Positions 10,996 to 25,300 of a stretch of 64,000 nt of DNA are shown here, piece by piece (position 1 is the stretch's first letter; every line of letters starts with the position of its first letter). The DNA lies in NCBI GenBank assembly GCA_030248215.1, contig JASANG010000402.1, forward strand, positions 1-64,000, written 5' to 3'. Source of the DNA: Enoplolaimus lenunculus. Lineage: Eukaryota; Nematoda; Enoplea; Enoplida; Thoracostomopsidae. The notes below the pieces were generated by a model, which saw only the letters and a list, made by a program, of their open reading frames with translations, searched no databases and had not been told where the DNA came from. The position numbers were made by a program, and so were the translations under genes.

Positions 10996-11011
10996 TACGT
11001 ACGTACGTACG
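10996..11011. repeat. ACGT tetranucleotide run
   Basis: Four tandem ACGT units. Isolated tacgtacg phrases are common across 10-22 kb. Confidence 0.7.
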
Positions 11012-11592
11012 TAATAATAGCGTAACACTCAAGCTCTGGTTGATTACTGTCTGCAGCACAAACGTAAGCCAGATTCAATGCGGCGAGTAAAAATTGAAAC
11101 GTCAATTTATCCAACAGGACTGGATAGGGGTTTTATCGGACAGCGCGGCACTGGATCATTGGCAGGTCACGAAAAAATTACAAAATCCAAACGAATTCAC
11201 ACGACAGGGACCACCAGCGAGCTGCGCGCAGTCTGTTAAAGCTAGTTTGTTAATTACTTTTTGACACTTTCGTTTAAACTGCTCTTAAAGTACACCTTAC
11301 AGAACCACGATAATCTTCCCAGCTGCCAACCTACCTTTTTACCTTAGACAGGTTCACAGTCTACCCAGATAAGCCTAAAAATCAACATACTTATACACAC
11401 ATATATATAATATATACTCCGACACACTAGATAAATATATATACGTATATATACTCCAAATAATTTTATATATGCAATAAAAAACAAATTATACACATAC
11501 ACACAATGCAATTAGGACTCGTTGAGAACAATAAAGTAATTGGCTCGTTTTGTTGCAATCAAAAAGAAAAAAGAACAACGCCAATCATCAGC

Positions 11593-11668
11593 GGCGATCT
11601 CAATGAATCAACACACAGGGGTGACGATATGGCGATCTCAATGAATCAACACACAGGGGTGACGATAC
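11593..11668. repeat. 38-bp tandem duplication
   Basis: Two head-to-tail copies of a 38-base unit starting GGCGATCTCAATGAATCAAC, differing only at the last base. A recent local duplication with no coding meaning seen. Confidence 0.9.
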
Positions 11669-12316
11669 TCGACTCCAGCGCACGCCTTGATTGGCCAGGG
11701 TACTCAGTGTTAATATAATTGTTATTTTATGCAATATTTCTTGACTCAAATAGCAAAATCAATACTTTGATCAGACTCAACGTTTCCTTTTTTTATACAA
11801 AAACATATTTGTCCAGCAATAAACGGATGTTTTAGCGAAACAACAACACTTTCTTATAGAATACGTATTCAATGGTCCCGTTTGGTACCGGAACTGGGGC
11901 AAACGTGTGATCCCGGAAGCGGTACCGGTAAAAATTCTTGCCTTGGAGCAAGTGTACATCATTTAAACACACATATATATAATAATTATCAGAAGATAAA
12001 CAACGACATACATAACATGCACGAGGTACATACTGAATGTATAACATAACGATGGCAAACCTGTTTCATTGTAGCAGTAGCATAATCAGTTGACAGTTGA
12101 TGTTATAGTAATATGTGGTGACAATTACGACTATATCTATATTTATTGATATTTCACAAGCATTACATAAACATATACAACATCCGCCCATAAACAGAGT
12201 ATGTACGTACGTATTGTATATATTGTAGGCCACTCTGCTATTCAAACCAGATCTATAACCTCAGTAGCAGTTCGGCCGCCTAGGCGACTTATGTAATAAT
12301 TGCCGTAAGTAGCACG

Positions 12317-12629
12317 TTGGTCTACGACATATATGTCGTAGACCAATCTGTTATTCAGTCCAATTCATAATTGGCCTTGGCCAATCTGCTATTCGAAGCA
12401 AATAACAGTTTGGTCTAGGCCAATTTGCGATTGTGAGATTTCGCAAAACAACAGTGATGTAATACGAACGCTGATTGGTTAACGGTATTGCGTATGTCCA
12501 AATAACTAAATCTGATTGGTCCATAAGTTCAATAGCATTTAGTCAAGACAACCCTGCTATTACGAAAAATAGCAGATTGACCTAGGCCAATTAGTAATTG
12601 GATTGAATAGCAGATTGGCCTACGATATA
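12317..12629. mobile_element. MITE 'C' (GTCGTAGGCCAAT family), best copy, with a 30-bp palindrome at its left edge
   Basis: 12331-12629 has long inverted arms: ATATGTCGTAGACCAATCTG on the left and CAGATTGGCCTACGATAT on the right. AATTGGCC and CTAGGCCAAT motifs lie in both arms. 12317-12346 is a perfect palindrome (TTGGTCTACGACAT and its reverse complement), consistent with two element ends meeting head to head. Related copies: 10303, 15689, 15933, 17150 and 21377. Confidence 0.7.
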
Positions 12630-15600
12630 CATACGACGGCGGTATTCGTCATAAACTGGTTTGTTGTGAGAGAACTCGCTATCACAGATAAATAGTGGAA
12701 GAAAGCCATTTTGTTGTTGTTGTTGTTGCGGTATTAATTACAATGCAGTCGCAACACATAATACGTGGTCAATAGCATCCGTACAAGCATTGCTCTGCTC
12801 GAAATCCACCACTCATTGGTCAGGAAGGAAAAAGAAGAAGACAAGATAAGAAGTCTCCAATATCACAAACACAAGAAGGCTTGGGTCGTAGAGGTCCGGC
12901 CAGAAAAAACAACGACACTCATGTTGCACCAACAACGGATCCGGATCGTGCGATTGTTGTTGTTGTTGTTATAATTAACTCATTATTGTGCACACCTGTT
13001 GATCCATTTGTCCATATATATGCACACAACACTCTGATTATTGACCCGTTATTATTTTTGTCGTACAATGATTACTGTTAACAACAGATAACTACGTAGA
13101 ACGTAACAGTTCACCCAAATATATATGACATATGTATATATACACACATACATCGCCAATGTTACACCTTGTACAAAATATCGTCAACTGTCTTTTGAAA
13201 TGAGCAGATAAAGCGGTTTGATGAAATTCATTCAATAATAAATGGAACGCCGGCGGTTGGCACCAGAACAGACAGTGAACAGATACCATCCAAACAAGCA
13301 TAATATAAACTGCGTTGTTGTGCTGTACGTAAACCGTAAAATATCGAACATTTCGTCAAACAAATCGTATCGTGAAATGTACATAATATATAATATAATA
13401 TATATATCAACCACGGTGCAATCGGAATTACTATTTACGAAAAAATCACCGGAAACTGAAAAATATATGACATGAAAAATTAATTTCAATTTTCTTTTTT
13501 GTAATATTCGTCAAACAACCCTAGTTGAAGATAGATATTCAATTTATCTGATGTATTTTAGATTTTTATAATCCACGGATTGGTCATCAAAACGCTGTCC
13601 ATACGGACTTGGAACCGAAACGAAAATTTTCCAATTTTAATCGGTATCGGAATTTCGCATGCACCTGTATGTATATAAATCAATGTATCAATATATCAAT
13701 ATATATATTTACATATATATGTATATACGCCGTATTTGCTTGTAAATATATACTTGCTTCAAATTTCGTTAGCACCCGTTACACATATCCTCCAAGCCAA
13801 GTGAGGTAATTATCGGTTAATGTTAATGTTGTTGTTGTTCATGTAACTGCAATCATTTTTAAAGTAGTTACCATAGATTCACCACATCCGATGATCACTC
13901 ACATCGGCCAAAATTACCAATTCGTCGTACAGCTCATTAACCATAGCCATACTATATAGCAGGCAGTAGGCACCAGGTATAGCTGGTAATTGCTAACGGC
14001 GGCAGAACGCGTTATTCGTACGTCACTTGGCAATACCCACGCCCAGCTAGCGAAGATGTTGGTTGGTCGGCGTGAGCTTTGACGTATATATCATGGTGAA
14101 ATAATGGTGTGTATAGATCGTGCGTATAACGCTAGTTACTCCTATTACTTCAACATCAAACCAAGCAAAGGCACATTAAGCGACAGGAAATCCAAAAACT
14201 GTAAGTAACAATTTGTTTTGCGTTTATTACAAGGCCACAAGCGAACACACAGCGTATACAACTGTGTGCAGGCACCGAATAAATGACTGTTCGTGTACGA
14301 GAAACCTTTCCTCCAGTTATCAAACCAGCCAAATAATAGTCCGTCCGAAATTGACAGACACAGCTACAATTTCATCCAAAAAGTCATTTCATGTCAAACG
14401 CGTCGTATATCAAAATACTGAAGCATCGCCGCTACCAGCTCCAAACTGGCTCTATCGAACGCATGTTATATATAAGCTGTAACATATACGTTTGTTTTGC
14501 TTTCATCTTAGCAAACTACGGACGCTTGTGTGTCGTTGAGTAGTCAAGTGTCTGGCTGGCATCTGGCCAAAAAATATCACATATGTGTAATATGCAATCT
14601 GTCATACTGCTAGCGGTCACACAGTTGTACCCGACATAAACATACCACCGTTTAGCTCGATCGATATATGTATATTTTAGGTAGGTACACTTAAAAAAAT
14701 CAATATCCATACGGTATTTCAGAATCCATCGTTTACGATTAGAATTAATTGTCAAATGTCACAATACAAAGCTGCCTTATGGAGCGAGGGGTTTTATGCT
14801 GAGTAGGATCAGGTCGACAGCGGCAGACCACAGACGTGCGCCATGGCAGACTCGATGTCAGCTAAATTAGCCAAATCACGCATGGCGTCAAGTTTATTGC
14901 CGTGTCCGTCCACTACCATACAGTTGCAGAATCCACACGCACGTAGTTGATATTCATAGTGTTACGAGGGTCATGTTTACGTAATATAGGCATAGTATTA
15001 AGTACCATCAGCGGTTAGGCAAATTAGGCAATAATAGAGCAGAGCAGAGTGAGGCTGGGCGAGCAGGTCTGGTTGTATATATATATATACACGCCGTAAT
15101 ACGATATGTATAGCACCGTTCATCATGATCATATTCATATCATTGGATTCCATTACGGCCCAGAACAATTGCTTGCAACACCACAGACAGACAGAAATAG
15201 TAGGAAGGTTTATATATATACGTACATTAGACAACATATTAATCACTAACGATAACATACCACACATCATAGCAGAATAGAACACAGAAAGCATATTAAA
15301 CTTGGCGTTTGTAATTGAAAGAGATTTCATTCACATTATTGCAATAGGCATTTCAGATATATATATATATACACATATAAAGCTAATTATGCATTTAATA
15401 CATGCACCTATTTCTATCGTCTTGATATAACAAACAACTATATATATTTCTTATACGTTACTTACATTTTCACTCGGACAATTTCAAGTTTTGAATATAC
15501 GTTGATTATAAATGAGCAAAAAAAACTAGAGAAACTACAGAATAATCAAAATTCAAAAACCGGGGGGCATCGCCGCCCGCCACCCCTGCCTACTAGTAAC

Positions 15601-15688
15601 TCTGATAGGTATATGTATGTAGTCGCATATCGCAATCACAAACATGTTTTGAATTCCACCTACGTATATATACGTATACCACTTTTGA

Positions 15689-15936
15689 ATATGTCGTAGG
15701 CCTACCTGCTATTCAGGCCAATTTACCAGTAGACCTAAGCCAAGCGATTGTGAGATGTCGTAAAACAACAGTGATGTACTAACACTATCGTGTCTGTCCA
15801 AATAACCAAATCTGATTGGTCTATAAGTTCAATGGTAGTTTATAGCCACAGCTACTAAACTGCTATTACATAAGATAGCAAAGTGGCCTAGGCCAATTAG
15901 TTATTGGCCTGAATAGCAGGTTGGCTTACATATATG
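15689..15936. mobile_element. MITE 'C' copy, first of a tandem pair
   Basis: Begins ATGTCGTAGGCCTACCTGCT and ends ...GAATAGCAGGTTGGCTTACATAT. The middle (gattgtgagatgtcgtaaaac, aaccaaatctgattggt) matches the middle of the 12331 copy. Confidence 0.65.
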
Positions 15937-16122
15937 GCATAGGTCAATCTGCTAATACACATATCCATAGGTTATATGATGTGCATTACAAACTAGTTAT
16001 GGGTTAATAGCACTTTTGCCTGAGCCAAACAGTTGTTATGTGAAGCCAACACTGATTGGTTAACAGTAAATACTCTCACCAATTAGTAATTGGTCTCAAT
16101 AGCAGGTCGGCGTACGACATAT
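15933..16122. mobile_element. MITE 'C' copy, second of a tandem pair
   Basis: Begins TATGGCATAGGTCAATCTGC right at the end of the previous copy and ends AATAGCAGGTCGGCGTACGAC. The two share a junction of a few bases, as expected for insertion of one at the end of the other. Confidence 0.55.
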
Positions 16123-16418
16123 TTACGATTCATTCGTTTGCAAGATACAGAGTAGAAGTTTAAATAAATTATATATTATATACTAGACACAGTCACGACA
16201 GATGATGTGAAAAACAAAGAAACCACTACATTATTTGTAGGTATGGTATGACAAGCATCACAAATACACATAAGACACAAACCAAGAGATATTATACATA
16301 CATAGATACGGCGGTTACTTAATATTTGGAATTTTGTTATTAAATATATACATATATATATATGTATATGCTGATTTAAGTATATACTTACCTAAATTAT
16401 AAGCATGTAAAATTTTGA

Positions 16419-16690
16419 GGCTCGGATTTGGATTCGAATTCGGTTGTGGAAAAGCCGACTCGAAAAGCCGAATTCAACAAAGTTCGGCAATATGTTTTTT
16501 CATTTTTAAGCAATAAAATTTTAAACAATCTTGCTATAAAAATCAATATTTTTTATTTCACGTGAGAAATCTCAGAACTGACGTCGGGACGAAATATATT
16601 AACGTATTAAAAGTTATGCCGCTGGCATTGCGTTGATATTCTGAAACAAATTTCGGATTCGGTCAAATCGTGGATTCGGTGCCACCCTGG
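16419..16690. mobile_element. hAT-like MITE 'D' (GATTCGG hexamer family)
   Basis: Degenerate GGATTTGGATTCGAATTCGG units lie at the left and TTCGGATTCGGTC...GGATTCGGTGCCACCCTGG at the right. The CACCCTG terminus is the reverse of the CAGGGTG type seen in family A'. Fragments with the same GATTCGG grammar occur near 37290-37350, 44930-45000, 48220-48310 and 49325-49370. Confidence 0.5.
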
Positions 16691-17149
16691 TATATAATGG
16701 AATTTATTGAATATTATACAGTTTTGACCTAAAGCATACATAGACCTTCATTGCATATATCGTACGCTAATCTGTGCTATTCACGCCGATTACCACATCA
16801 TATATAAACATATCAAAATCAACGCATACGGTAAACAATGTGAAACAACTATCAAAACAAAAATGACACAGTTAAATCTAAGACACGAACATAAGCAAAC
16901 CGTGATACGCAACTGTTACTTTTATTTTTTAAGATGTTTTTTGTATATATGTTTTTTGTTGCCAAAACATTTACGTACATAAATAGAATGCATGTATGAA
17001 TCAATAAAAGTACGGTATACAAATACAAATAAAAACCAAACTGAACATCGGTGATCATTAAAGTGACAACAAACCAAACACAACATGTTCAAATGCAATA
17101 CCCAGCTCACAGCTCAATGGTTGAGATAAAAATTCACGTATACGTATAT

Positions 17150-17407
17150 ATGACAGCGATATATCTGTGTCTTCGAGTCCAATTATCTGCTAATCAGCCC
17201 CAATTACTAATTGTTCGTCCACGCCAATGTGCTATTGTGAACAAATAGCAATTGTAAGATTTATTCCAATACCAATAACAACAATACGTAATGTAGAACA
17301 CCAACTTTGCCTAGTTGTCAACAGTGCGTCTGAGATCGTATAACTCAATCTGCTCGCCTAGACCCAAACTGCTTAGGCTCAATAATAGCAGTTGGGCATA
17401 CGATAGA
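17150..17407. mobile_element. MITE 'C' copy, decayed
   Basis: AATTACTAATTG and gtgctattgtgaacaaatagcaattgtaagattt at the left, with AATAATAGCAGTTGGGCATACGA at the right, match the arms of the 12331 copy. Ends approximate. Confidence 0.45.
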
Positions 17408-17409
17408 TC

Positions 17410-20400
17410 CATCCCAACGCGTGTACGAAAGCGGAATATCAGTACCAGTACAAAAACAGCGAATTTTGGCATAGTAATTTTGATAATTTTTCATTTAATT
17501 TTCAAGCAATTTGTAATCTAAACACTTAGTCAACAAATCACTGCCCTCTCGTCAATGCTACACCGATAAAAAGAATAATTTAACCGAAAACTGGTTAAAA
17601 TTGTACATTGAACCATATTTAGCGTTCCACAATGTCCTGCTAACTACAATACATGTTACGTACAAAACAATTTAAAACACCCACACCGACATATACATAC
17701 GTAGTTAATTACTTTGTATGGTATGACATGATATGAGACATTCATTTATTTACTCAACAAAAATCGTTTACAGAATCAAAAATAATCAGTCGTCGGTCGA
17801 GGACTACAAGTGCACCCATCTCGCCAGCCACAATACATACTCGAGGTTCAGTATACAAATATATAATAACACACGTAATAATACTTACATAAGTAATGTA
17901 TAATGCACAAACACAGATACGTACGTACTACAATTACGTATTACGTAGAACAGATATAATGCAATGATATTGAGCTCCAGCTGGCACACACAACGAGACG
18001 GTGGGAACGGATGCAAGTGGTTTAAACTTGCCGAGTCGAACGACTGTCGATATATTATATAATACACACACAGTTGTTGACTGTGCACCAAACCAATCAA
18101 TACGGCATGAACACCCGGAAGTATTAAATCAAAACAAATCAATTCTCAAACATTAGCGCTCGCAGTTGTACTTGATTTATAAAAGTACCGTTGTTGTTGT
18201 TGTTGTTGGTGGTGGTGGTGTTGGTGGTGGTGGTGGTGGTGTTGCTGTTGTCGTTGTTATTGTTGTGGATGCGAAAAGTACAATATATAACCCGGTAAAT
18301 AAACGACACATACTCCATAATAATTACACTGACATAGTTTGCCAATGTATTCATTTGTATTTGTGAAAAAAGTCATCAATCGACCAGACAGACGATACAG
18401 CACGAGCGGCATCACGTATGTATACGTACGTACCACCGGAACCGGATAGCAACCGGGTGGTTCCAGAGATGAATGTTGTGTATATATATATGTATATATA
18501 CTTATTACACGATTATGTTCATTTGTTTTTTTGGTTATATAGCACTTACTGAAATAGTCCAGCCAGATCATCATTGATGTAACGTTAATTGCATTGTACG
18601 TAGTGAGAGTAATATGTTTCGCCGAGGACAACGACGAACACTGGCCAAATGGCGTACGGAGACAAACCCGGAAGTGACAAGAATAATAAAAAAACAATGT
18701 AGTGTCCATTGAAACACACAATGAGGATTGTGATATATGTATGAGCAAAAAAAACTATAGAGCGATGTCATTGTTCGATGTTTTTTGTTTTAATGATCAA
18801 ACAACCACTAAGTACATCGTATCTAATATCCGTATTGGTACAGTTACAGGAGTGCGTCGGGCAGGAAGTGGAGCGGAGCGGCGGTAACAACGCATGGCCA
18901 TCCGACTCTGATAATTGACTATTTTGAAAGTGTTTGAGCGAATAATAACATTGTTGATCATCAGGGTATCCGCCGCGGCAGTACCGGAACTGACCAGCCC
19001 AGACCAGGCTGCAGTATACGTATATATATAAACCATGAACAGCGGAAGAGAAGCTTGGGAACGAGAGAGAGTTTGTAGGTAACACAGCCAAATATTATCA
19101 TAGCGGTGCGAGTGGAAAGTGCAAGGGATGCGTTGGAGGGGACACACAGACACACTGTTTGCTGCGGTAGATGTGGAAAATACATCGCAACAACAGATCG
19201 AGTCAATAATAGGCAAGTTGACGTCGATGATGAATATATATAACTATACGTAGCAGTCAATGCAACCAATATCATTCCAGAGATATAAGCACACATACAT
19301 TAAAGATCATGGCATTAAACAACACAATTAAAAAATTAAGCAAGACACATACGATGACCTATTATATATATATATATTGCAATTTGACACTTACGCTAAA
19401 CTTTAAAATAATTACACAAATCATATCAGCTTAGCCTGATTTTGTTGCACAATCGAGCTTTCTTCGCAATTACGTAAATCGGCAGGATTAGGAAGCTTAA
19501 ACCAAATCACCCCCACGTGTATCACATTCTCAATATGCCTATTATACACACTAAACAAACAGCGACGGATCTAGCAGTTTCCGGTGTGAAGGGGGGTATA
19601 CGAGGTTAGACATATTTTGTAAACATGCATTATCGTGGTACAAAAGAATTTGTAGGCATGCTTTACACGTACTACAATGTTCTCCGCCATCCGTATGCCA
19701 CACTAATTACACGAGATTTCATGATAAAATATACATGCAATTTACCAACGACGAAAGTTTAGAAATCATCGCTCGGAAAATTACGATATATGCGCATAAA
19801 AATTTACATTTTTCAAACCCTGATTCAATTAACACAAAGCTGTCATATTATATATATTATGTACGTACATACGTATATACATAGTGCAAATACAATAAAA
19901 TCACAGTCACAAATTATAAGCGTTAACACAATAATGCGCAAACTATGGATTGTGAACACAATGTGCTGCTATGTCAAATAAAGCATTTCAAATACGTTAG
20001 CAAAACAAACCAGAACCAGACACAAATCAGTTGAATTGGCAATATATTTACAATTGCGCAACAAATTTATGTACGTAGCTTAATTTTGGTATTATGCTCA
20101 ACGCAAACAGAAAGTATATATATACATACGTATATACGTAATCCGTCAAAACAAAAGTACTTATACTAAAGTTCCATAGTCGGCTTATAATTTTTGAACC
20201 GTTAACCCTGCAATCGTTTGGATATGTAGTATTTACGTACTGTAGAACGTCCACATAGTGGCGGATCCAGTATCTCCTGTATAAAATCCTTGTTACCGAT
20301 AAAAATTAATTTTTTACGCTATTGTATCGCTTTCAATGGTGTAAACACATCGTTTAGAATGTGAAAAATCGTGAAATAAACACAGTAACTACAAACGTAT

Positions 20401-21370
20401 GATGATAAATTACGGAGTATGATGGCACAAATTGGCTATACCCGCTCAGACAATTTTAGAAAAATAAATTAGGTACAATAATATGCCCATTTTTGTTTAA
20501 TATTCGAATGAGAGACATTTTCAATACGTACCGAAAATAGCGGTAAAAAAATATCGCAATTTGTTACCATAACCGGACAATGAAAAATACCGCATTTCCG
20601 TACCGGAACCGGAATTCCATTTTGCACCCTGTTTCCGGGTGCTAAAAAATAAACTGTCCGACTACTGTTCCAGCGTCCGCCAAATTAATATCCTATCGCA
20701 ATATCGCACCAACAATGTATATATCGCACGTTTATATATAATACACGTAACATGTAAATTTCACAGTTTCAAACTATACACCCTCCCCTTTTGTATATGT
20801 ATATGTATACATACGTATAACAAATCCGAAAAGACACACACCAAATATGAATACGATAGTTGCATTCGTGTGTGCATATCTGTTTTTGTTTGTACGAGTA
20901 CCCTTCGAATCATATTACATAGAGAGACAGAGAGACAGAGTACCTACGCTACTGTGAAGACACCGAACCGAAGCTTTAAATGTTGTTCGAATGCAGACTA
21001 TATGTTTAGCATCGTTACGGTATATACCTATCTATCTATATATAATAAATAAAACATACAGTTGTCGGCATTAATACAACTACATACTACAGCCAAACAT
21101 ATTTATATAACATCATAATCAATGCACTAGTGCAATTTGGGACCGTAGCATACTATTTATTATAGATATAGATATACATTAGAAGACACACATCAATATA
21201 ACATTACGTAGCCCAGTTACATAATGAGACAAGTTATACATTATGACATCATACATATAAGTAAAGGTACATGTGAAATATATGTCGAGAGATAATGTAA
21301 ATGACACTGAAATACGGATAATAATAATAATATACAATTACATTACTAGTATACACAGCACATCAAGTAA
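17410..21370. other. Intergenic DNA, no gene seen
   Basis: AT-rich and rich in TATATA, TACGTA and ACAC phrases. The longest reading frames (up to 163 codons near 18257-18748) show no domain, codon bias or splice-consistent neighbours. A family A' MITE end (CCGGAATTCC...TTGCACCCTG) ends near 20630. hAT-like gcggatc(c/t)ag phrases occur near 19565 and 20262. Confidence 0.45.
18186..18262. repeat. GTT/GGT trinucleotide microsatellite
   Basis: Imperfect GTT and GGT repeats of about 75 bases. Poly-Val/Gly or poly-Asn/Thr translations across it are artefacts. Confidence 0.85.
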
Positions 21371-21376
21371 ATATAT

Positions 21377-21733
21377 AGGTCGTAGTAGACAAAACCTGCA
21401 ACTAAACGCAAATTATTAATTAGCCCACGCTAATTTGCTTTTCTGAACAAGCAGAAGTTTGGTATTGCCCATTCTGCAATACAAGGAAGACAACACAGTG
21501 CACTGTGATAAACTTTCAATTGTGTAATGCACATAGGGTATGTATGGTCGTATATATTGTACAAAATACGAATATCATAATTTGTAACTGCTGCTTGCTT
21601 TCTAAGGCATAGTAATGTCTATTTGAATTACACATCAAAGCGTTTTTAAAATAAATATTTCAAAAAATTGCACAGCGTAGCTGTATCAAACTGTTGGTTT
21701 TGAGCATCGCATATAGACAGTTTGGCCTACATA
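21377..21733. mobile_element. MITE 'C' copy, decayed
   Basis: GGTCGTAGTAGACAAAACCTGC at the left and AGACAGTTTGGCCTACATAT at the right are weak inverted termini. TTAATTAGCCCACGCTAATTTGC matches the family's arm motif. Confidence 0.4.
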
Positions 21734-22381
21734 TCACCCTGGGATATATAGACTGCATACATGCATATTACAGATAATGCGAACAAAATACATCTCCAAT
21801 GTTGCACACATGAAAAAATAATAATTGACATTTGTATAACAATTGACAATGTACGTATGTATGTGTGGTATCGAACAGCGGGTAATAATAAAGCACAACA
21901 CAATGCGTATCAACCAAACCAAAATAACAGCAATGATCAAACAAACAAACAAACATGGAACGAACAAATGACACACGATATCAATAATAGTCGTACATAA
22001 AGAAAAGCAGAAAAAGAGTTGACGCAAAAAAGATACACACAAGCAAACCAAATATATATGTATATGATAGCGCTACATACATTACTTACGTATATATACG
22101 TTGAATTAAATTTATCAAAACAACACATTGAAAGATAAACCTGACCGGTACTGCATTACAGAGCATTTTGTGAAAAGCGAAAACCAATAAAATAAAATAC
22201 GACATACGTACATTCATGATCCATCCATATGCATTTATATATAGCATAAATATAGAAACAAACAAAAACATAAATTTTACACATACAAAATGTTTACCAG
22301 CATATTATTATTATTATTATTATTGTTATTATTATGTTTTCCGAATACACCATTATTCAACTCAACATTCAAGCAAGAGAA

Positions 22382-25300
22382 TCAAAGCTGACGATTGAAA
22401 CACGGCAATTCGAATCGATTACCACCGGCTGTTGTTGTTGCACTACCAGGTCCACCACTTGCAGTAACCGCGCCGCTACCACTGGCATTACCAGTTTGTT
22501 GTTGTTGAATGTGATGCTGAAACGCTGCAACCGCAGCCGCAGCTGCTGACGTAGTGTCAGCATTAACTGCACTAGCACTATTGCCAAACGTTGGCACACC
22601 GCCAGCCGCTGATCCACTTGGAGGCCATCCAGCTGCGGCGGCGGAGGCTGCCCCAGAACCTGTAGGAGCAGTGCTACTACCAGCAGCTATAGCCGCTGCT
22701 ACTCCTTGTGTATGATGAGCACCAGCATGTGCATGATGATGCTCAGCAGGTACACTTGCAGTTGACCATAATGGATTTTGGTGGCTTAGTGGCTGCTGCT
22801 GTGGTGTCGCTCCTGTCTGGCCGCTCGAATTACCACAGTGGCCGGGTAGAAATGACCCAGGAGCTCCGCTACCACCACCACTACGTTGTTGTTGTTGGTG
22901 TACACGGTTCGCAGCAACAGCTGCAGCGGCTACCGCAGCAGCTGCAGCAGCCTGGTGTGATGGATGTTGAGATGTGGCGGCGGATTGAGCCGGACCACTA
23001 GCAGGGCATAATTTGAGCAAACGATCGACTTCTGGATCTTTGGCGATACCAACGGAAATGCCTAAAAATCGTATATAATTCTTGTTTGACACTTGGTGTC
23101 CCGAATATCAACATATTGTTACGACCAGGGTGTTCACCGGTCAACGACTCAGATTTTTCAGTTTATTTTCAGGTTCTTCAAGTTCATTTTTCAGTTTTGG
23201 CGGAACATTAAAAACCAAACACTTTAGTTGGTCATAGTGTTTAAGATTTCCAGACATTTCACAAAGGTTAGCGCTCATGCTTCCATAAAACATTATAGAG
23301 ACACACTTGAAGTCGCATAGTCAGTACACAGCATAAATTTGGACAATTGTGCATAAAGTACCTAATGATAAAAATGTTTGCGTTCCCAGAACAAAACTAA
23401 CAACTTAATATTTACCTCCAGCATAATCCCCAAACTGTTAACCGTCGGCTTAAGAATTTAATGAAACAAACTGTATTGTTGTACTCTCGAATTATTGTAA
23501 TCAGGGTGCAACCGGCATTCCGGTTCCGGTTCCGACATTTTTTCACCTTCCGGTTCCGGTAAATTTTTACCGGATTTAAAAATTCCGGTGTTATAATTTG
23601 GCCGTTTTCTTAACTTTGATAATTTAAGAATCTCTTTTGAAAGCCACTTGTACTCCGAATATAAGCCATTTATGGTGGATTTCACTTCAGTCGACGACAA
23701 AAATCTAAAATACAACAAATAAAAGAGCAAAAAATAAGATTAAAATGAAATTTTTGGGGAAATGCATTTTTCACTTTCCGGTTCCGGTAAATTGTAATTC
23801 CGGTTGCACCTTGATTGTAAAACTTCGAAGTCAATGCAATTACCACAAAAAGAAACACGCTGTAAATAGCTTTACTCTCGAGCAAAGCCAGCGCAAAAAT
23901 TTTTTGTGTCACGGACACCCAGCTTATTTGGCAATGTACAATAACCCAGTGTGTAGCCGAATATCCAGTTCCGTTTCCGGTAAAATCGGTGTCAGTTTCC
24001 GTTTCCGTTATTTTTCGATATGAAATAAAAATTACGAAATGCATCCGAAATCTTAAAAATTACGATGCGTCTGCAATATTTTTTTAAATTTTTGAAAGAC
24101 TGGTGAATAAATGTGCATGCCTCAATTGTGTTGGCAGAAAAATAACACATTTTTGATAGTTTGTAATTCAATAAGGTTTTTTCGTTTCCGCTATTTTGAT
24201 CACTATCCGTTTCCATTATTTTTACTATCCATTTACTCCCTGACAATGCCTGCCTATCTTATCCTAGACACATTCTCTACGTACGTACCAAACTGAGCGA
24301 GGTCCATTTGAAGTCGTGGAACAATGCGATCAAGTGAAACCATATCTTTGAATTGTGCAACGGCGAAAGTTGATCCAATTTGATACATAAACGCTTGTAG
24401 TTGGCCACCGCTTCGCGTACATACTGCACGCAACTGATGTTCGTCAATCTGTAGAGGAAACCAAACCATGCAGTCAAAGTTAGATAATAAGTGTTGGCGG
24501 CAAACCAATTTGTAATATCTATCTCTTCCACAGTTTAATACGTTGAAAATCATGTTTTTCAAGAGTTTTATGGGCATCCACTCCTAATTCGAAACAAACA
24601 CACATTTACATTTACCAATATTCACGCATCTCAAAAACATTTGCCACATACTGAAATATATAAAACCTGGATAATGCTGAAACCAAAATATTAATCTTCA
24701 GAATTCTTCTAGGGTGTTCACGGTGTTTCAAGACTTTTCTTAGGTCTTAGCACTGTCCATAATTTGTCACTGATTTTAAAATTTAACTGTTTTAATGCAT
24801 ACAGTGTCTTTAAGTAATTTAATCTGCGACAACACTTGCAACATACTAAAATTAATCAACCCCAATATTCCAAATTTAAAATGTAGATTATCAGTAAAAA
24901 CCTACATGCTGATTCAAATTTGACAGCACAATCCATTGGTTGCCGCCCGCTGATCCGCCGGCCAACAGCCCACCTGCTGCTGCAGTTGAAGCTGGAGGCG
25001 CGCCTGCTGCCGCTAACGACGGTGGTGTCATAAACGCGCCGGCGGTGCCACCACCAGCGGCACCGCTACCGCTTGGATACGGTGCAAACGCAGACTGTGC
25101 GGCGCCCGGCGGACCACCGCCGGTTCCTGCGGCCCCGCTGGCACCACCACCGCCTGGTGTAGATATGGAACGAAACGGCGGAATGCCACTACGGGCGGCC
25201 GCTGCTGCTGCCGCCGCAACGGCTGCAGCTGCTGCAGCAGCGTTTGCACCTCCACCGCCACCGGTTCCACCAGTAACGCTTGACGGCGGGCCGCCAATAG

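Noticed and set aside
11406-16380. Alternating tata/acgt tracts as promoters
   Set aside because: TATA-like phrases are so frequent across this AT-rich interval that none can be singled out without transcript data.
18257-18748. 163-codon minus-strand frame
   Set aside because: No recognisable domain, microsatellite-laden surroundings, no consistent neighbouring exons.
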